Shown here piece by piece: positions 47,579 to 57,054 of a stretch of DNA of 64,000 nucleotides (the stretch's first letter is position 1; the number at the start of each line of letters is the position of its first letter). Made by a program: the position numbers and the translations under genes. Source of the DNA: DATBAX01 sp963762965 (GTDB lineage Bacteria > Acidobacteriota > Terriglobia > Terriglobales > Acidobacteriaceae); the NCBI GenBank assembly GCA_963762965.1, contig CAVXME010000001.1, positions 2,542,001 to 2,606,000 of the forward strand, in the 5' to 3' direction. The notes under the pieces are model-generated. The model saw only the letters and a list, made by a program, of their open reading frames with translations. It did not search any database and had not been told where the DNA came from.

Positions 47579-49123
47579 ATGAAAACCATGAGCAGATTTG
47601 CAGAAGAGAATTGGAAAAGCAAACTAACGCGACCCTTGCTAGCGTCAGGACTCGCAATCGCACTTGCGGCATCGTTCGGCGGATATGAACTCATCAAGCC
47701 GGCGTCGGCCACGGCTGCGGCGGCCAGCCCGTCGGCGCCGGCGCTGGATGATAGCAGCGTCACCGCGCTGCTATCGCTCGACCGCGCCATGGAAACACTC
47801 GCCGCGCGGGTGACCCCGGCAATCGTGAATGTTGCCGTGACCTCGCAAGCCAAGCCAGATGCAACAGATGGCGAAATTCCCGAAGACATGCAGAAATTCT
47901 TTGGGCAGTTTGGAGCTCCATTCGGCGGACGCCGCCGCATGGAACCTCAGATCGAGCACGGGATCGGCAGCGGCGTGGTGATTTCACCCGATGGCTACAT
48001 CGTCACCAATAACCACGTAATTGATGGTGCAGTGGACATCCGCGTAACCATGACCGATCGCCGAATTCTGAAAGCCAAGCTCATCGGCGCCGACAAATTG
48101 ACCGACCTTGCAGTCATCAAAGTGGAGGGTACGAACCTGCCCAGCGTTCCCTGGGGGGATTCTGCGGCGCTGCGGCCGGGGCAAACCGTGCTCGCCTTCG
48201 GCAATCCTTATGGTTTCCGCTTCACGGTGACGCGCGGAATCGTCAGCGCGCTGAATCGTCCGAATCCGTTCTCCGAAGATCGGCGCAAACCCGGAGAATT
48301 CATTCAGACCGATGCCGCCATCAATCCGGGCAATTCAGGCGGTCCGTTGGTGGACGCTCGCGGAGAAGTGGTCGGAATCAATACCTTCCTGGTCTCACCT
48401 TCGGGAAGTTTTTCGGGGATGGGATTTGCCATTCCTTCACAGATCGTGAGACCTACCGTCGAAACTCTCATTCGTGACGGCAAAGTTACACACGGATACA
48501 TTGGTATCGGCATCAGCGATGTGACTCCTGAGAACTCAAAGTTCTTCGACCTGAAAGACAATACGGGCGCACTGGTCAGCCAGGTCGAACCGAATTCTCC
48601 GGGCGGAAAAGCGGGGCTCAAAGTTGGGGACGTAATCACCGAACTCAATGGACAGGCTGTGAGCGATGCTGGACAACTGCAAATGGAAGTCGGGCAAAAA
48701 CGTCCGGACTCCACGATTAGGTTGACAGTCCTTCGCGACGGAAAAAGCCTGGAACTTCCGGTGACTTTGGAAGCCATGGGCAGCCGTGACCCAGAGGGGC
48801 ATGGTGGCAGCGACGCTGACCATGGCAAACCGCGCTGGGGTGTCGGCCTCTCGGATTTGACTCCCGACACGCGAGAGCAGATCCAGGCCCCGAGCGATGT
48901 GCACGGTGCGCTGATTGAACAGGTGCAACCGGGCAGCGCAGCGGACAATGCCGGCTTGCAGCGCGGCGATGTCATCGTTCAGGTGAATCGCCACGACGTA
49001 CAAAGTGCAGCAGACGTCCAGAAAGCTCTGTCCGGTGTGCCCAAGGGACAGGATGCGCTGTTGTTGATCTGGTCGAACGGCGGCAGCACATTCCGGGTGC
49101 TGCACGCTGGCGATGGCGCCTAA
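47579..49123 (+). CDS. HtrA/DegP-type periplasmic serine protease
   Basis: A 514-residue protease-chaperone. It has an amino-terminal membrane or signal segment (PLLASGLAIALAASFGGYEL), then a trypsin-like domain with catalytic His (VTNNHVIDG), Asp (LTDLAVIKV) and Ser (NPGNSGGPLV), and two PDZ domains (GYIGIGISDVTPENSKFF; WGVGLSDLTPDTREQIQ). It degrades misfolded envelope proteins. AAGGAG stands very close to ATG 47579. ATG 47588 is an alternative with a 11-base spacing. It lies 107 bases after the M56 gene and carries the same operator, so it may belong to the BlaI regulon. Confidence 0.94.
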   Translation: MKTMSRFAEENWKSKLTRPLLASGLAIALAASFGGYELIKPASATAAAASPSAPALDDSSVTALLSLDRAMETLAARVTPAIVNVAVTSQAKPDATDGEIPEDMQKFFGQFGAPFGGRRRMEPQIEHGIGSGVVISPDGYIVTNNHVIDGAVDIRVTMTDRRILKAKLIGADKLTDLAVIKVEGTNLPSVPWGDSAALRPGQTVLAFGNPYGFRFTVTRGIVSALNRPNPFSEDRRKPGEFIQTDAAINPGNSGGPLVDARGEVVGINTFLVSPSGSFSGMGFAIPSQIVRPTVETLIRDGKVTHGYIGIGISDVTPENSKFFDLKDNTGALVSQVEPNSPGGKAGLKVGDVITELNGQAVSDAGQLQMEVGQKRPDSTIRLTVLRDGKSLELPVTLEAMGSRDPEGHGGSDADHGKPRWGVGLSDLTPDTREQIQAPSDVHGALIEQVQPGSAADNAGLQRGDVIVQVNRHDVQSAADVQKALSGVPKGQDALLLIWSNGGSTFRVLHAGDGA

Positions 49124-49226
49124 ATGGTTTGCGTGCTGCACTTCGGAATCCAGATCCTCCTGGCCGAAGTGCAGCGCGCACTTGGGGCGAAGTAACTTTT
49201 GGGACGAAGCAAACAACGAAGCGATC

Positions 49227-49919
49227 CTAGCTCTTGGACGGAGTTGGGATCGTGTTTCCCTGAAGCAAAAGCGTGAGTCCCTGACCACTTTGAGCTACGG
49301 CAGTTAACGAGACCGCGCTGCAATTGTCCACGATCCAGTCTGCACCGGCGTTTTCGAGTTCGGCATCCTTCAACGTGGTGCGAAACGCGATGACCCGCGC
49401 GCCCGCAGCTTTGCCGGAACGAATTCCCGCCGGAACATCTTCAAACACAACGCAATCCCGGGGAGAAAACCCCAGCGCAGACGCTCCCGTAACATAGGGC
49501 TCAGGATCGGGTTTGCCATTCTTGACGTCGCTGGAAGTGACCAGTTTGGCCGGAATCGGCAACCCCGCCGCGCGAATGCGGACCTCCGCCAAGTCCCGCG
49601 TGCACGAGGTCACGATGGTCCATCGGTCCGGGGGAAGAGCGTTGAGCAGATCGAAAGTGCCGGGCAAGGCAATGACACCTTCCAGGTCTTCGATTTCTTG
49701 CTGCTCCACTTTGCGGTTCTCTAATTCGTGGTTCCCGTTGGGCAGGTAGTCGCGGATGGTAGAGAGGCTGGGGCGCCCGTGGGCCCGGTGCACAACTTCA
49801 TGTGGATCGAAGCCGTGTTCCACCGCCCATTTTGTCCAAACTCTGGAAACTGCCGGAGTCGAGTCGATCAAAACGCCATCGAGATCAAAAAGAAGTGCGC
49901 TACATGTAATTTGGTCCAT
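49227..49919 (-). CDS. HAD-superfamily phosphatase
   Basis: A 230-residue HAD-IA phosphatase. Motif I is LFDLDGVLIDS, motif II is VTSCTRDLAEVR, motif III has KNGKPDPEPY and motif IV is CVVFEDVPAGIRSGKAAGA. The residues fit small sugar-phosphate phosphatases such as GppA/YfbT types or glycerol-phosphate phosphatases. The substrate is unknown. The small alpha-helical cap between motifs I and II is present. It is convergent with htrA and divergent to the M24-like gene. Confidence 0.9.
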   Translation of the reverse strand: MDQITCSALLFDLDGVLIDSTPAVSRVWTKWAVEHGFDPHEVVHRAHGRPSLSTIRDYLPNGNHELENRKVEQQEIEDLEGVIALPGTFDLLNALPPDRWTIVTSCTRDLAEVRIRAAGLPIPAKLVTSSDVKNGKPDPEPYVTGASALGFSPRDCVVFEDVPAGIRSGKAAGARVIAFRTTLKDAELENAGADWIVDNCSAVSLTAVAQSGQGLTLLLQGNTIPTPSKS

Positions 49920-50033
49920 GAATCCACGATATCAAAGATCCCACTCCTTTATTTCGCGGCTGTATACTTGCCGACGTCTGGACCGTTAATTAGTTTATTC
50001 TGTGGAACGCTAAAGCGAAATCAACCGAGGCTT

Positions 50034-51173
50034 ATGCCACCATTCACTGATGCTGAACTTAAAACTGAAATTTCCACCAAGATTGCGCGCCTACAGGAAT
50101 TCATGGAGCGAAAGCAATGCACAGGCATTCTCCTGACCCAGGTCCGTAATTTCGAATGGCTGACCGGCGGAGTTGGCGACAACCAGGTGGGACGTGCCAG
50201 CGAAATCGGCGCGGCATCGCTTCTCCTGACCAAGGACGGACGTAAATTTGTGATTGCCGCCCACAGCGAAATTCCGCGTCTCATGGAGGATGGCCTCGGC
50301 GGTCTCGGGTATGAACCTGTGGAGTTGAAGTGGTATGAAAAGCCGCCCGACCTCGCGAAGCTTCTTGGTATCTCCGGAACGCTGGGCAGCGACGTTCAGC
50401 GCGAAGGTTGCACGACGGTGAATATTGCGCCGTTGCGCTATCAATTGAGCCCCGCGGAAATTCTGAAATATCGCTGGCTCGGCCGCGATTGCGCTGAAGC
50501 CGTGGAACACGTGACTCGCCAAGTTGCGCCTGGAATGACAGAGAGAAAGATCGAGGCGGATATTTCAAATGCGCTGATGCAGCGAGGGGTACGACCGACG
50601 GTTCTGCTGATCGGCGCCGACGACCGCATCCTGCGTTTCCGTCATGCGCTGCCTTCCGACCGAGCCGTGGAGAAATACGCTATGGTCAACATTTGCGGCA
50701 AAAAATGGGGCTTGATCGCATCCGTGACTCGGTTTGTGCACTTCGGTCCGCTCGATGCAGAACTAAAGAAGCGATTGCACGCAGCTGCCGTCGTGAACGC
50801 CAAGTACGCGCACGGGTTGCGGGCCGGTGCGAAAGTCTCGGACATGTTTCAGCAAGCGACGCAGTGGTATGCGGAACTCGGTTATCCAGGCGAATGGAAA
50901 TTTCATCATCAGGGCGGCGCGACAGGATACAGCGAGCGGGAATACGTGATTACTCCTGATTCGACGGAGTTGGTCCTCGATCATCAGGCATTTGCCATGA
51001 ATCCTACGGTGCAGGGAGCCAAAGCTGAAGACACGATCCTGGTGCAACAAGATCACACCGAGAATCTCAGCACGACCCCGCACTGGCCTAAAATTAGTGT
51101 TGAGTTGGAAGGAAAAGTTTACGAGTCCGCCGACATTCTGATTCAAGGAGCCACGCAAACCAAGTGGTCGTAG
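50034..51173 (+). CDS. M24/creatinase-fold protein with degenerate metal site
   Basis: A 379-residue protein with a creatinase-like amino domain and the M24 pita-bread fold. The positions of the five metal ligands can be traced. The Asp of VNIDIG is Cys (VNICGKKWG), the Asp of SDxT is Ser (LIASVTR) and a Glu in the EPG motif is Asn (AMNPTV). His (KFHHQGGATGY) and the last Glu (AEDTILV) remain. A two-metal peptidase mechanism is therefore unlikely. Homologues with this pattern may serve as binding proteins. The start at 50034 is chosen because the long frame upstream overlaps the HAD gene. Confidence 0.75.
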   Translation: MPPFTDAELKTEISTKIARLQEFMERKQCTGILLTQVRNFEWLTGGVGDNQVGRASEIGAASLLLTKDGRKFVIAAHSEIPRLMEDGLGGLGYEPVELKWYEKPPDLAKLLGISGTLGSDVQREGCTTVNIAPLRYQLSPAEILKYRWLGRDCAEAVEHVTRQVAPGMTERKIEADISNALMQRGVRPTVLLIGADDRILRFRHALPSDRAVEKYAMVNICGKKWGLIASVTRFVHFGPLDAELKKRLHAAAVVNAKYAHGLRAGAKVSDMFQQATQWYAELGYPGEWKFHHQGGATGYSEREYVITPDSTELVLDHQAFAMNPTVQGAKAEDTILVQQDHTENLSTTPHWPKISVELEGKVYESADILIQGATQTKWS

Positions 51174-51186
51174 TTTTTCCACAAGG

Positions 51187-52752
51187 CTACTGTCGCGCGA
51201 TCTTGATTAGCGCGGGCAGTACATCGCCAAAACGGCTGCTTTCCACGGGTCTGCCGAAATCGAAGTAGATCCGGCGGTACAGATCGTAGAGTTGATCGTA
51301 GATCTTTTGTGTCTTTGGTTCCGGCGAAAATACGGTGTGGGACGGGCAGATTTGTTTCTGCGCCTCTTCAATCGTCGAAAAAGCACCAGTCGCCAGGAAT
51401 GCGAAGATCGCCGAACCAATGCCGGTCACTTTGCTGCTCGGAACCAGCACTGGCCTGCCCAACACGTTCGCATATACCTGATTGAGCACCGGATTGTTCT
51501 GGGGAATTCCGCCTCCGTTAATTACTCGCAGCGTCGGAGCGCCATATTCGCTCATCTGATCGAGGATTACGCGAGTGTGGAAAGCGGTGCCTTCAATGGC
51601 AGCGAACAGCTCGTCTTGTGCAGTGTGTTGCAGGTTCCAGCCCAAGGTGATGCCGCCCAGGTTCGGGTTCACCAGGACGGTGCGGTCGCCGTTGTCCCAG
51701 GTCATCCGCAGCAGCCCGGTCTGGCCGGCGTGATAGTTCTCCAATCCTCTACTGAGCTCCGCGACGCTGGTGTTGGCGCGACCGGCAATGGCATTGAAAA
51801 TATCTCCGGTGGCGGAAAGTCCAGCTTCGACTCCCGTGTACTGTGGATGTACACTCCCCTGCACCACACCACAGACACCAGGAATCAAATCTGCCTTCTT
51901 CACATAAGCGATGATGCAGGTGGAGGTGCCGACGACGTTTACCACGTCGCCCTCTTTTGCTCCCGCACCGATCGCATCCCAGTGCGCATCAAAAGCGCCG
52001 ACAGGAATCGGGATCCCCGCTTTTAATCCGAGCTTTTCCGCCCAGGGCGGAGAAAGTTTCCCCGCAATTTTATCGGAGGTGGCGTAGGTGCCATCCAACT
52101 TGGCGCGGACGCCCGTCAATAGTGGGTCGAGCTTTGTCAGGAAAGTTTCTGGAGGAAGGCCTCCCAAGGCTGGGTTCCACAGCCACTTGTGTCCCATGGC
52201 GCAGACGCTGCGTTTCACCTGGCGGGGATCTGTAATGCCGCAGAGCGTGGCGGCGACCATGTCGCAATGCTCGAACGCCGATGCGAATTTGTCGCGCTTG
52301 TCTGGGTTGTGACGAAGCCAATGCAGAAGCTTGGCGAATCCCCATTCGGAGGAATACACGCCTCCGCACCATTCAATGGCCTGGAGCTTTTCCCGGTGCG
52401 CTAACTCGGTGATCTCCGCAGCTTCATTTTTGGCGCGATGATCGCACCACAAGTAATACTCATCCAGCGGAACCATGCCCTCGCCCACGGGAATGACGCT
52501 GGAACCGGTAGTGTCCAGAGCGATGGCTTCTACTTGATCGCCGGATATCCCGGCTTCCTTGACGGCTTGCCGGGTGGCGGCAGCCAGCGCACGCATGTGA
52601 TCGTCATGCGATTGGGTAGCGTAGTCAGGATCGTCGCGTTTGCGGTGAAGGGGATATTCGGAGACAGCTGAAGCCAACAGTCCGCGCGGGCTGTCCACAA
52701 TGGAAACGCGAACGCTGAGGGTACCGAAATCAACTCCTGCAACAATGGCCAT
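51187..52752 (-). CDS. araB: FGGY-family ribulokinase
   Basis: A 521-residue sugar kinase. The amino domain begins VAGVDFGTLSVRVSIVD, WCDHRAKNEAAEI is typical of L-ribulokinase, and the C-terminal half has GTSTCIIAYVKK and NGGGIPQNNPVLNQVYANVL. It phosphorylates L-ribulose from the preceding isomerase to L-ribulose 5-phosphate. ATG at 52752 (MAIVAGVDFG) is preferred to an upstream in-frame ATG that overlaps the isomerase gene. It is the last gene of the operon, 14 bases after the isomerase. Confidence 0.9.
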   Translation of the reverse strand: MAIVAGVDFGTLSVRVSIVDSPRGLLASAVSEYPLHRKRDDPDYATQSHDDHMRALAAATRQAVKEAGISGDQVEAIALDTTGSSVIPVGEGMVPLDEYYLWCDHRAKNEAAEITELAHREKLQAIEWCGGVYSSEWGFAKLLHWLRHNPDKRDKFASAFEHCDMVAATLCGITDPRQVKRSVCAMGHKWLWNPALGGLPPETFLTKLDPLLTGVRAKLDGTYATSDKIAGKLSPPWAEKLGLKAGIPIPVGAFDAHWDAIGAGAKEGDVVNVVGTSTCIIAYVKKADLIPGVCGVVQGSVHPQYTGVEAGLSATGDIFNAIAGRANTSVAELSRGLENYHAGQTGLLRMTWDNGDRTVLVNPNLGGITLGWNLQHTAQDELFAAIEGTAFHTRVILDQMSEYGAPTLRVINGGGIPQNNPVLNQVYANVLGRPVLVPSSKVTGIGSAIFAFLATGAFSTIEEAQKQICPSHTVFSPEPKTQKIYDQLYDLYRRIYFDFGRPVESSRFGDVLPALIKIARQ

Positions 52753-52766
52753 GAATTTCCAGGAGA

Positions 52767-54182
52767 CTAGGCGCGATGCCAGTGCATCTGCCATCCCAGA
52801 TAGCGGGTCGTAGCCTCATAAGTGGCGCCCGCGACGGTGGAGAAGTTCGCGGCCACGTGATGCTCGAATCCGTTTTCGCAAATGTAGTGCAACAATTTCT
52901 GCATGTGTGGGATCTGCACCACGCCAGCGCCACCGAACGTGTTCAGGGGATCGTTGGTAAACTCGCCGTCGCCTACATAGCCGCGCATTACGCCTTCACG
53001 GTCATTGGTCGAGAAGCGCGCGTAGCTCATGGCTCCGGGCTTCACTCGCCCCACTACGGTGCCGTAGGTGTTTTCCTTGCCGACGGTTCCAGCGATGATT
53101 TCCTGAAAGTCCATGCGGAAGTCCTGGAAGAAATGTTTCGGCAGGTTGCTACAGTGAAAACATACGGCCTTGTTCGGATCGTCACCATAGTTGTTGTTCC
53201 AGTCGAGCAGCGCACTGGGCGTCTCGGACGCCAGCGCCAGAGCATACATGCTGATCGTGCCGCACACATCCACTTCGCATGCGCTGGGAATCAAGTTGTT
53301 GCTCATCATGCTCATGATGGTGCAAGGAACCACGCCAAAGAATTCCTCCAAGGCGGTCCAACACTGAACGGCGCTGACTTTAACGTCCGTCGATTTCATC
53401 CAGTCATCAATTACGTAGCCGAGCTTTGCCATCTTCATGAGTGCTGCGGCGGGAACATTCCCCGTAGGCACGTATTTGTGAATGTCCGCCAGCTTCGCTT
53501 CGACGCCGGCGTGTGTGTCGGCCAACTTGTTAATACGTCCCAAGACTTCGGAAAGATCGAGGGTCTCCACCGAAATTCCCTGCGATTCAAGAATCTTTTC
53601 GCTATAGCGCACCGTGTTGAAAGCTGCCGGGCGAGCTCCGATGCTGCCGATCCGCAGATTGCGAAATCCGTTGACAATGCGGCAAACCGAGCCAAACCAG
53701 GAGAGATCTTTGCGGAATTCGTCCGAATCAGGGGCCTCGGTATGCAGAGTCGTAAGGGAATAGGGAATCCCATATTGCATAAGATTATTGCAGGCGGACA
53801 TCTTGCCGCAGAAGCTGTCCCGCCGAAAGGCAATGGTCATCTTGGCAGTGGCGTCTGGAGTAGCCTGAATGAGCACCGGAACATCGAGGCGTGCCAGACG
53901 CAGAGTGTCGGCAATGGCGCGTTCGTCGCCAAAGTTCGGCAGCGATACGATCACCCCGTCAATGCGATGCCGGTTGTCCTGGAAAAGCTTGGCACAAAGC
54001 TTGGCTTCTTCGTGCGTTTCCACGGCGCCGTGCTTGCTTTGGTCTGGCCCAAGGACGACGCAGTCCATCCCCGCCTGTGCCAGCGCGCGGGTCATCTCTT
54101 CTCGTCCTTCTGTCGCCAGGTGACCCGGGAAAAATCCCCGGTTCCCTACGATCAGCCCCATGGTCATTTTCTTGTTCGACAT
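52767..54182 (-). CDS. L-fucose/L-arabinose isomerase-family protein
   Basis: A 471-residue protein that resembles the L-fucose isomerase C-terminal family, with segments such as IVGNRGFFPGHLATEGREEM, WTALEEFFGVVPCTIMSMMS and NNNYGDDPNKAVCFHCSNLP. Acidic metal ligands (LEEFFG and a DW/N-rich loop) are plausible. Its operon partners are a ribulokinase, an L-ribulose-5-phosphate 4-epimerase and a sodium/sugar symporter, so the likely reaction is L-arabinose to L-ribulose with a fucose-isomerase-type enzyme in place of AraA. L-fucose or another aldose cannot be excluded. Confidence 0.8.
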   Translation of the reverse strand: MSNKKMTMGLIVGNRGFFPGHLATEGREEMTRALAQAGMDCVVLGPDQSKHGAVETHEEAKLCAKLFQDNRHRIDGVIVSLPNFGDERAIADTLRLARLDVPVLIQATPDATAKMTIAFRRDSFCGKMSACNNLMQYGIPYSLTTLHTEAPDSDEFRKDLSWFGSVCRIVNGFRNLRIGSIGARPAAFNTVRYSEKILESQGISVETLDLSEVLGRINKLADTHAGVEAKLADIHKYVPTGNVPAAALMKMAKLGYVIDDWMKSTDVKVSAVQCWTALEEFFGVVPCTIMSMMSNNLIPSACEVDVCGTISMYALALASETPSALLDWNNNYGDDPNKAVCFHCSNLPKHFFQDFRMDFQEIIAGTVGKENTYGTVVGRVKPGAMSYARFSTNDREGVMRGYVGDGEFTNDPLNTFGGAGVVQIPHMQKLLHYICENGFEHHVAANFSTVAGATYEATTRYLGWQMHWHRA

Positions 54183-54234
54183 GAATTCACTGTCCTCTTT
54201 GATGTAAATCTGAAATCAGTGTCTAAAATCGCGT

Positions 54235-54465
54235 TTATTTACCTGCCAGTCGTTTCGGCGAGAACCGCAAGCAATAAAACAGCCCGCTCACAAATAACAC
54301 CGCACCCCACCAGATTGCGGCATGCTTTTCGAAAAGAACGACCTTTTGCAGTGGCGGATTGGCGTACTCATAAATTCCAGCGCCACAGATCAATGCTCCA
54401 TTTACCAGCAGTGATACACCGATAAAGAACCAGATGGAAATTCCGCCTTCTTGCATCGCTGTCAC
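54235..54465 (-). CDS. Small membrane protein in the arabinose operon
   Basis: A 76-residue protein with two hydrophobic helices (WFFIGVSLLVNGALICGAGI; AAIWWGAVLFVSGLFYCLRF) and a basic tail. It starts at GTG 54465 with AGGA upstream. ATG at 54456 is an alternative start. It lies 10 bases after the symporter and before the isomerase gene, so it is likely co-expressed. Such small proteins often accompany SSS symporters in this phylum, but the role is unknown. Confidence 0.7.
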   Translation of the reverse strand: MTAMQEGGISIWFFIGVSLLVNGALICGAGIYEYANPPLQKVVLFEKHAAIWWGAVLFVSGLFYCLRFSPKRLAGK

Positions 54466-54475
54466 CCGCCATTTC

Positions 54476-56182
54476 CTACCAGAAGATAATGTTCAATATC
54501 ACGAAAACAACCACAACCACACCTGCCCAGAAAAGGGGCTTTTGGTAAAAGGGGAGCTCTCCGACTGAAGGAACCTTGGTCAATCCATAAACCAGGCCTG
54601 TCAACTCAGTTTCCGTCTTAGGCTTGGTCGCCAGACTCACCACCACAGTTACCGTGACGCACACAAGGAACGACCAGAGCGCCTGATACATATCCTGGGC
54701 GAGTGCTTTGGCATCCGGCGACAACGCTACATATCGCAGCGCGGTGGGATCAATTTTTACCCAGGCCCACATGCTGACGGAAGAAAGCGTGCCGCACAAT
54801 AACCCCCAGAACCCGCCAGGGCCGGTTGCCCGCTTCCAGAGCATCCCTAGTATGACTGTCCCGAAGAGGGGAGCGATAAAGAAGCTGAACAATGCCTGCA
54901 CATAGTCCATGATGCTGCTGAAGTGCATAACAAAATAGGCCGTACCCACACTGATCAGCACGCCGACCACCGTGGTCCAGCGGCCCATGCTCACATAGTG
55001 TGCGTCGCTGGCCTTCTTGTTGAACAGCGCCCGGTAAATGTCGTAGGTCCAAACCGTGGTGAACGCGCTCACGTTCCCCGCCATTCCAGACATAAATCCT
55101 GCGATTAAAGCCGTGATCCCCAGGCCGAGTAGTCCTGGACCACAATAGCGCGCCAGCATGAGCGGCAGAACATCGTTATAGGTGTGGGCGCCTGCTGTGT
55201 TTGCGGCCACCGATTCCGGAACCAGCTTCATCGGAAGCAAGCCCAATCCCAACAGCCCCGGCAGAATCACGATGAGGGGAACGAACATCTTGAATCCGGC
55301 GCCGATGATCGGTGCCATTTCCGCGCTGCGAATGTCCTTGGCGGCGAGGATGCGCTGCACCACCAGAAAGTCTGTAGTCCAGTAGCCCATGGAAAGGACG
55401 GCGCCCAGTCCAAACACAATGCCAGTCCAATGGATGCCCATCGGATTGGTGCTGAACGATCCCAGTCCAGACCACAGGTGAACGTACTCGTTGGAAGCCC
55501 GCTGGGTGATGAGCACTTTCAGATTGCTCCAGCCGCCGGCCTCGTACAAACCAAGGATCGGAATGAGGAGTGCCCCTGCCCAGATCAAGAAGAATTGCAG
55601 CACTTCATTAAAGATCGCCGAACGCAGGCCGCCCAGCGTCACATAGATGGCAACCGTAAGCGATGAAACCCAAATGCTGACGTTGATGTCCCACCCCAAC
55701 ACAATTTGCAGGACCTTCGCCATGGCAAACATGTTGACGCCGCTCATCAGCACCGTCATAAAGGCGAATGAGACGGCGGAAAGCGCGCGGCTGGGTTCAC
55801 CGAAACGCAGCTTGAGATATCCAGGGACCGAGTGGGTTTTGGAGATGTAGTAAAAGGGCATCATCACCAGTGCCAGAAACAGCATCGCGGGGATGGCCCC
55901 GACCCAGTACCAGTGGGTGGCCAGAATGCCGTACTGATAAGCCGAGCCTGCCCAGCCCATCAATTCGAGTGCGCCGAGATTGGCGGAGAGAAAGCTCAAT
56001 CCGGCAACCCACGCGGTCATTTCGCGGCCCGCCATGAAAAAGTCTTCGCCGGTGTTGGACCGCCCACGCAAATAAAAGCCAATGGCCAGTACCAGGGCGA
56101 AATAGAAAATGATGATGACGAAGTCCACCGGTGCCAGGTGGACCAGCCGGGAGGTGTTCATCAGGACGAGCGCAAAATTCAT
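54476..56182 (-). CDS. Sodium:solute symporter (SGLT-like sugar transporter)
   Basis: A 568-residue symporter with about 14 transmembrane helices. SSS-family features include GRSNTGEDFFMAGREMTAWV, SFLSANLGALELMGWAGSAY and TLGGLRSAIFNEVLQFFLIW. The operon of pentose enzymes around it indicates sodium-driven uptake of L-arabinose or a related sugar. It overlaps araD by four bases, and so is translationally coupled. Confidence 0.92.
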   Translation of the reverse strand: MNFALVLMNTSRLVHLAPVDFVIIIFYFALVLAIGFYLRGRSNTGEDFFMAGREMTAWVAGLSFLSANLGALELMGWAGSAYQYGILATHWYWVGAIPAMLFLALVMMPFYYISKTHSVPGYLKLRFGEPSRALSAVSFAFMTVLMSGVNMFAMAKVLQIVLGWDINVSIWVSSLTVAIYVTLGGLRSAIFNEVLQFFLIWAGALLIPILGLYEAGGWSNLKVLITQRASNEYVHLWSGLGSFSTNPMGIHWTGIVFGLGAVLSMGYWTTDFLVVQRILAAKDIRSAEMAPIIGAGFKMFVPLIVILPGLLGLGLLPMKLVPESVAANTAGAHTYNDVLPLMLARYCGPGLLGLGITALIAGFMSGMAGNVSAFTTVWTYDIYRALFNKKASDAHYVSMGRWTTVVGVLISVGTAYFVMHFSSIMDYVQALFSFFIAPLFGTVILGMLWKRATGPGGFWGLLCGTLSSVSMWAWVKIDPTALRYVALSPDAKALAQDMYQALWSFLVCVTVTVVVSLATKPKTETELTGLVYGLTKVPSVGELPFYQKPLFWAGVVVVVFVILNIIFW

Positions 56183-56880
56183 TTCGTCTGGACCTGTCCG
56201 TAGTAGGCGTTTTTTCCGTGCTTGCGGAGATAGTGCTTATCGTGAAGTTCACGAGAAATCGGACTCGCATCTCCCACAATTCCGACCGTGTAGTATGCCA
56301 TACGAGCCACGGACTCCAGAATGACTGCATTGTGAGATGCGTCGGAAGCGCTCTTGCCCCAGCAAAAAGGCGCGTGCCCGGCCACCAGTACGGCCGGAAT
56401 GTCATCGGTGCCCAGTTTGTCAAACAGCCGGCGGATGGCCAGCCCGGTGTTTTTCTCGTAATCGCCGGCAATCTCGTCGGGCGTGAGGTCCGCGGTTACC
56501 GGAACTTCTCCATGAAAATAATCGGCATGTGTGGTTCCGAAGCAGGGAATCGGACGCCGCGCTTGCGCCCAAGCCGTGGCAAACTCGGAGTGAGTGTGCG
56601 CCACGCCGCCAGCCTTGGGAAAGCGTTTGTATAGCTCTACATGGGTGGCCAGGTCTGAAGACGGCCGCAGCGATCCTTCGACTAAGCGACCATCCAGATC
56701 TGCAATCACAATGTCCTGCGCCTTCATGCTTTCGTAGGGCACGCCGCTGGGTTTAATGGCGAGCAAACCGTCTTTGCGGGATATCCCGCTGACGTTTCCA
56801 AATGTGTAGAGCACCAAGCCGCGGCGAACCAACTCGAGATTGGCATCCAGAACTTCTTCGCGCAGGGTTTCCAGCAACAT
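56179..56880 (-). CDS. araD: L-ribulose-5-phosphate 4-epimerase
   Basis: A 233-residue class II aldolase-fold enzyme. GNVSGISRKDGLLAIKPSGV, zinc ligands in AHTHSEFATAWAQ and HAPFCWGKSASDASHNAVIL, and CFGTTHADYFHGEVPVT are typical of AraD. It converts L-ribulose 5-phosphate into D-xylulose 5-phosphate, the last step of L-arabinose entry into the pentose phosphate pathway. It is the first gene of the operon, preceded by a good promoter at 56959-56987. Confidence 0.93.
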   Translation of the reverse strand: MLLETLREEVLDANLELVRRGLVLYTFGNVSGISRKDGLLAIKPSGVPYESMKAQDIVIADLDGRLVEGSLRPSSDLATHVELYKRFPKAGGVAHTHSEFATAWAQARRPIPCFGTTHADYFHGEVPVTADLTPDEIAGDYEKNTGLAIRRLFDKLGTDDIPAVLVAGHAPFCWGKSASDASHNAVILESVARMAYYTVGIVGDASPISRELHDKHYLRKHGKNAYYGQVQTK

Positions 56881-56937
56881 TAAGGCTTTCCATGGACCGA
56901 TTCACCGCCATGCTAAATCGCTGTAAATACGGCATTC

Positions 56938-56987
56938 AGTCAACGTTTTCCGAGCGGAACATTAACGGATGCCAGCCGCTTTGTCAA
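56938..56987 (-). promoter_or_regulatory. Promoter and LacI-type operator of the arabinose operon
   Basis: On the minus strand TTGACA (56982-56987) and TAATGT (56959-56964) are exactly 17 bases apart. Just downstream, GGAAAACGTTGACT (56938-56951) is an imperfect palindrome around ACGT with the AANCGNT core of LacI/CcpA-type operators. It starts at about +1, so bound repressor would block transcription. Confidence 0.55.
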
Positions 56988-57054
56988 TTGGCGTTCCGGG
57001 TTGCCGAGCCAGCCGCGAATGCATTTCACGATGCCGGATTCGGTGACGAACGGT

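Noticed and set aside
52776..54425. Plus-strand open frame of 549 codons opposite the isomerase gene
   Set aside because: The minus strand carries a recognisable sugar isomerase in an operon. The opposite frame results from codon bias.
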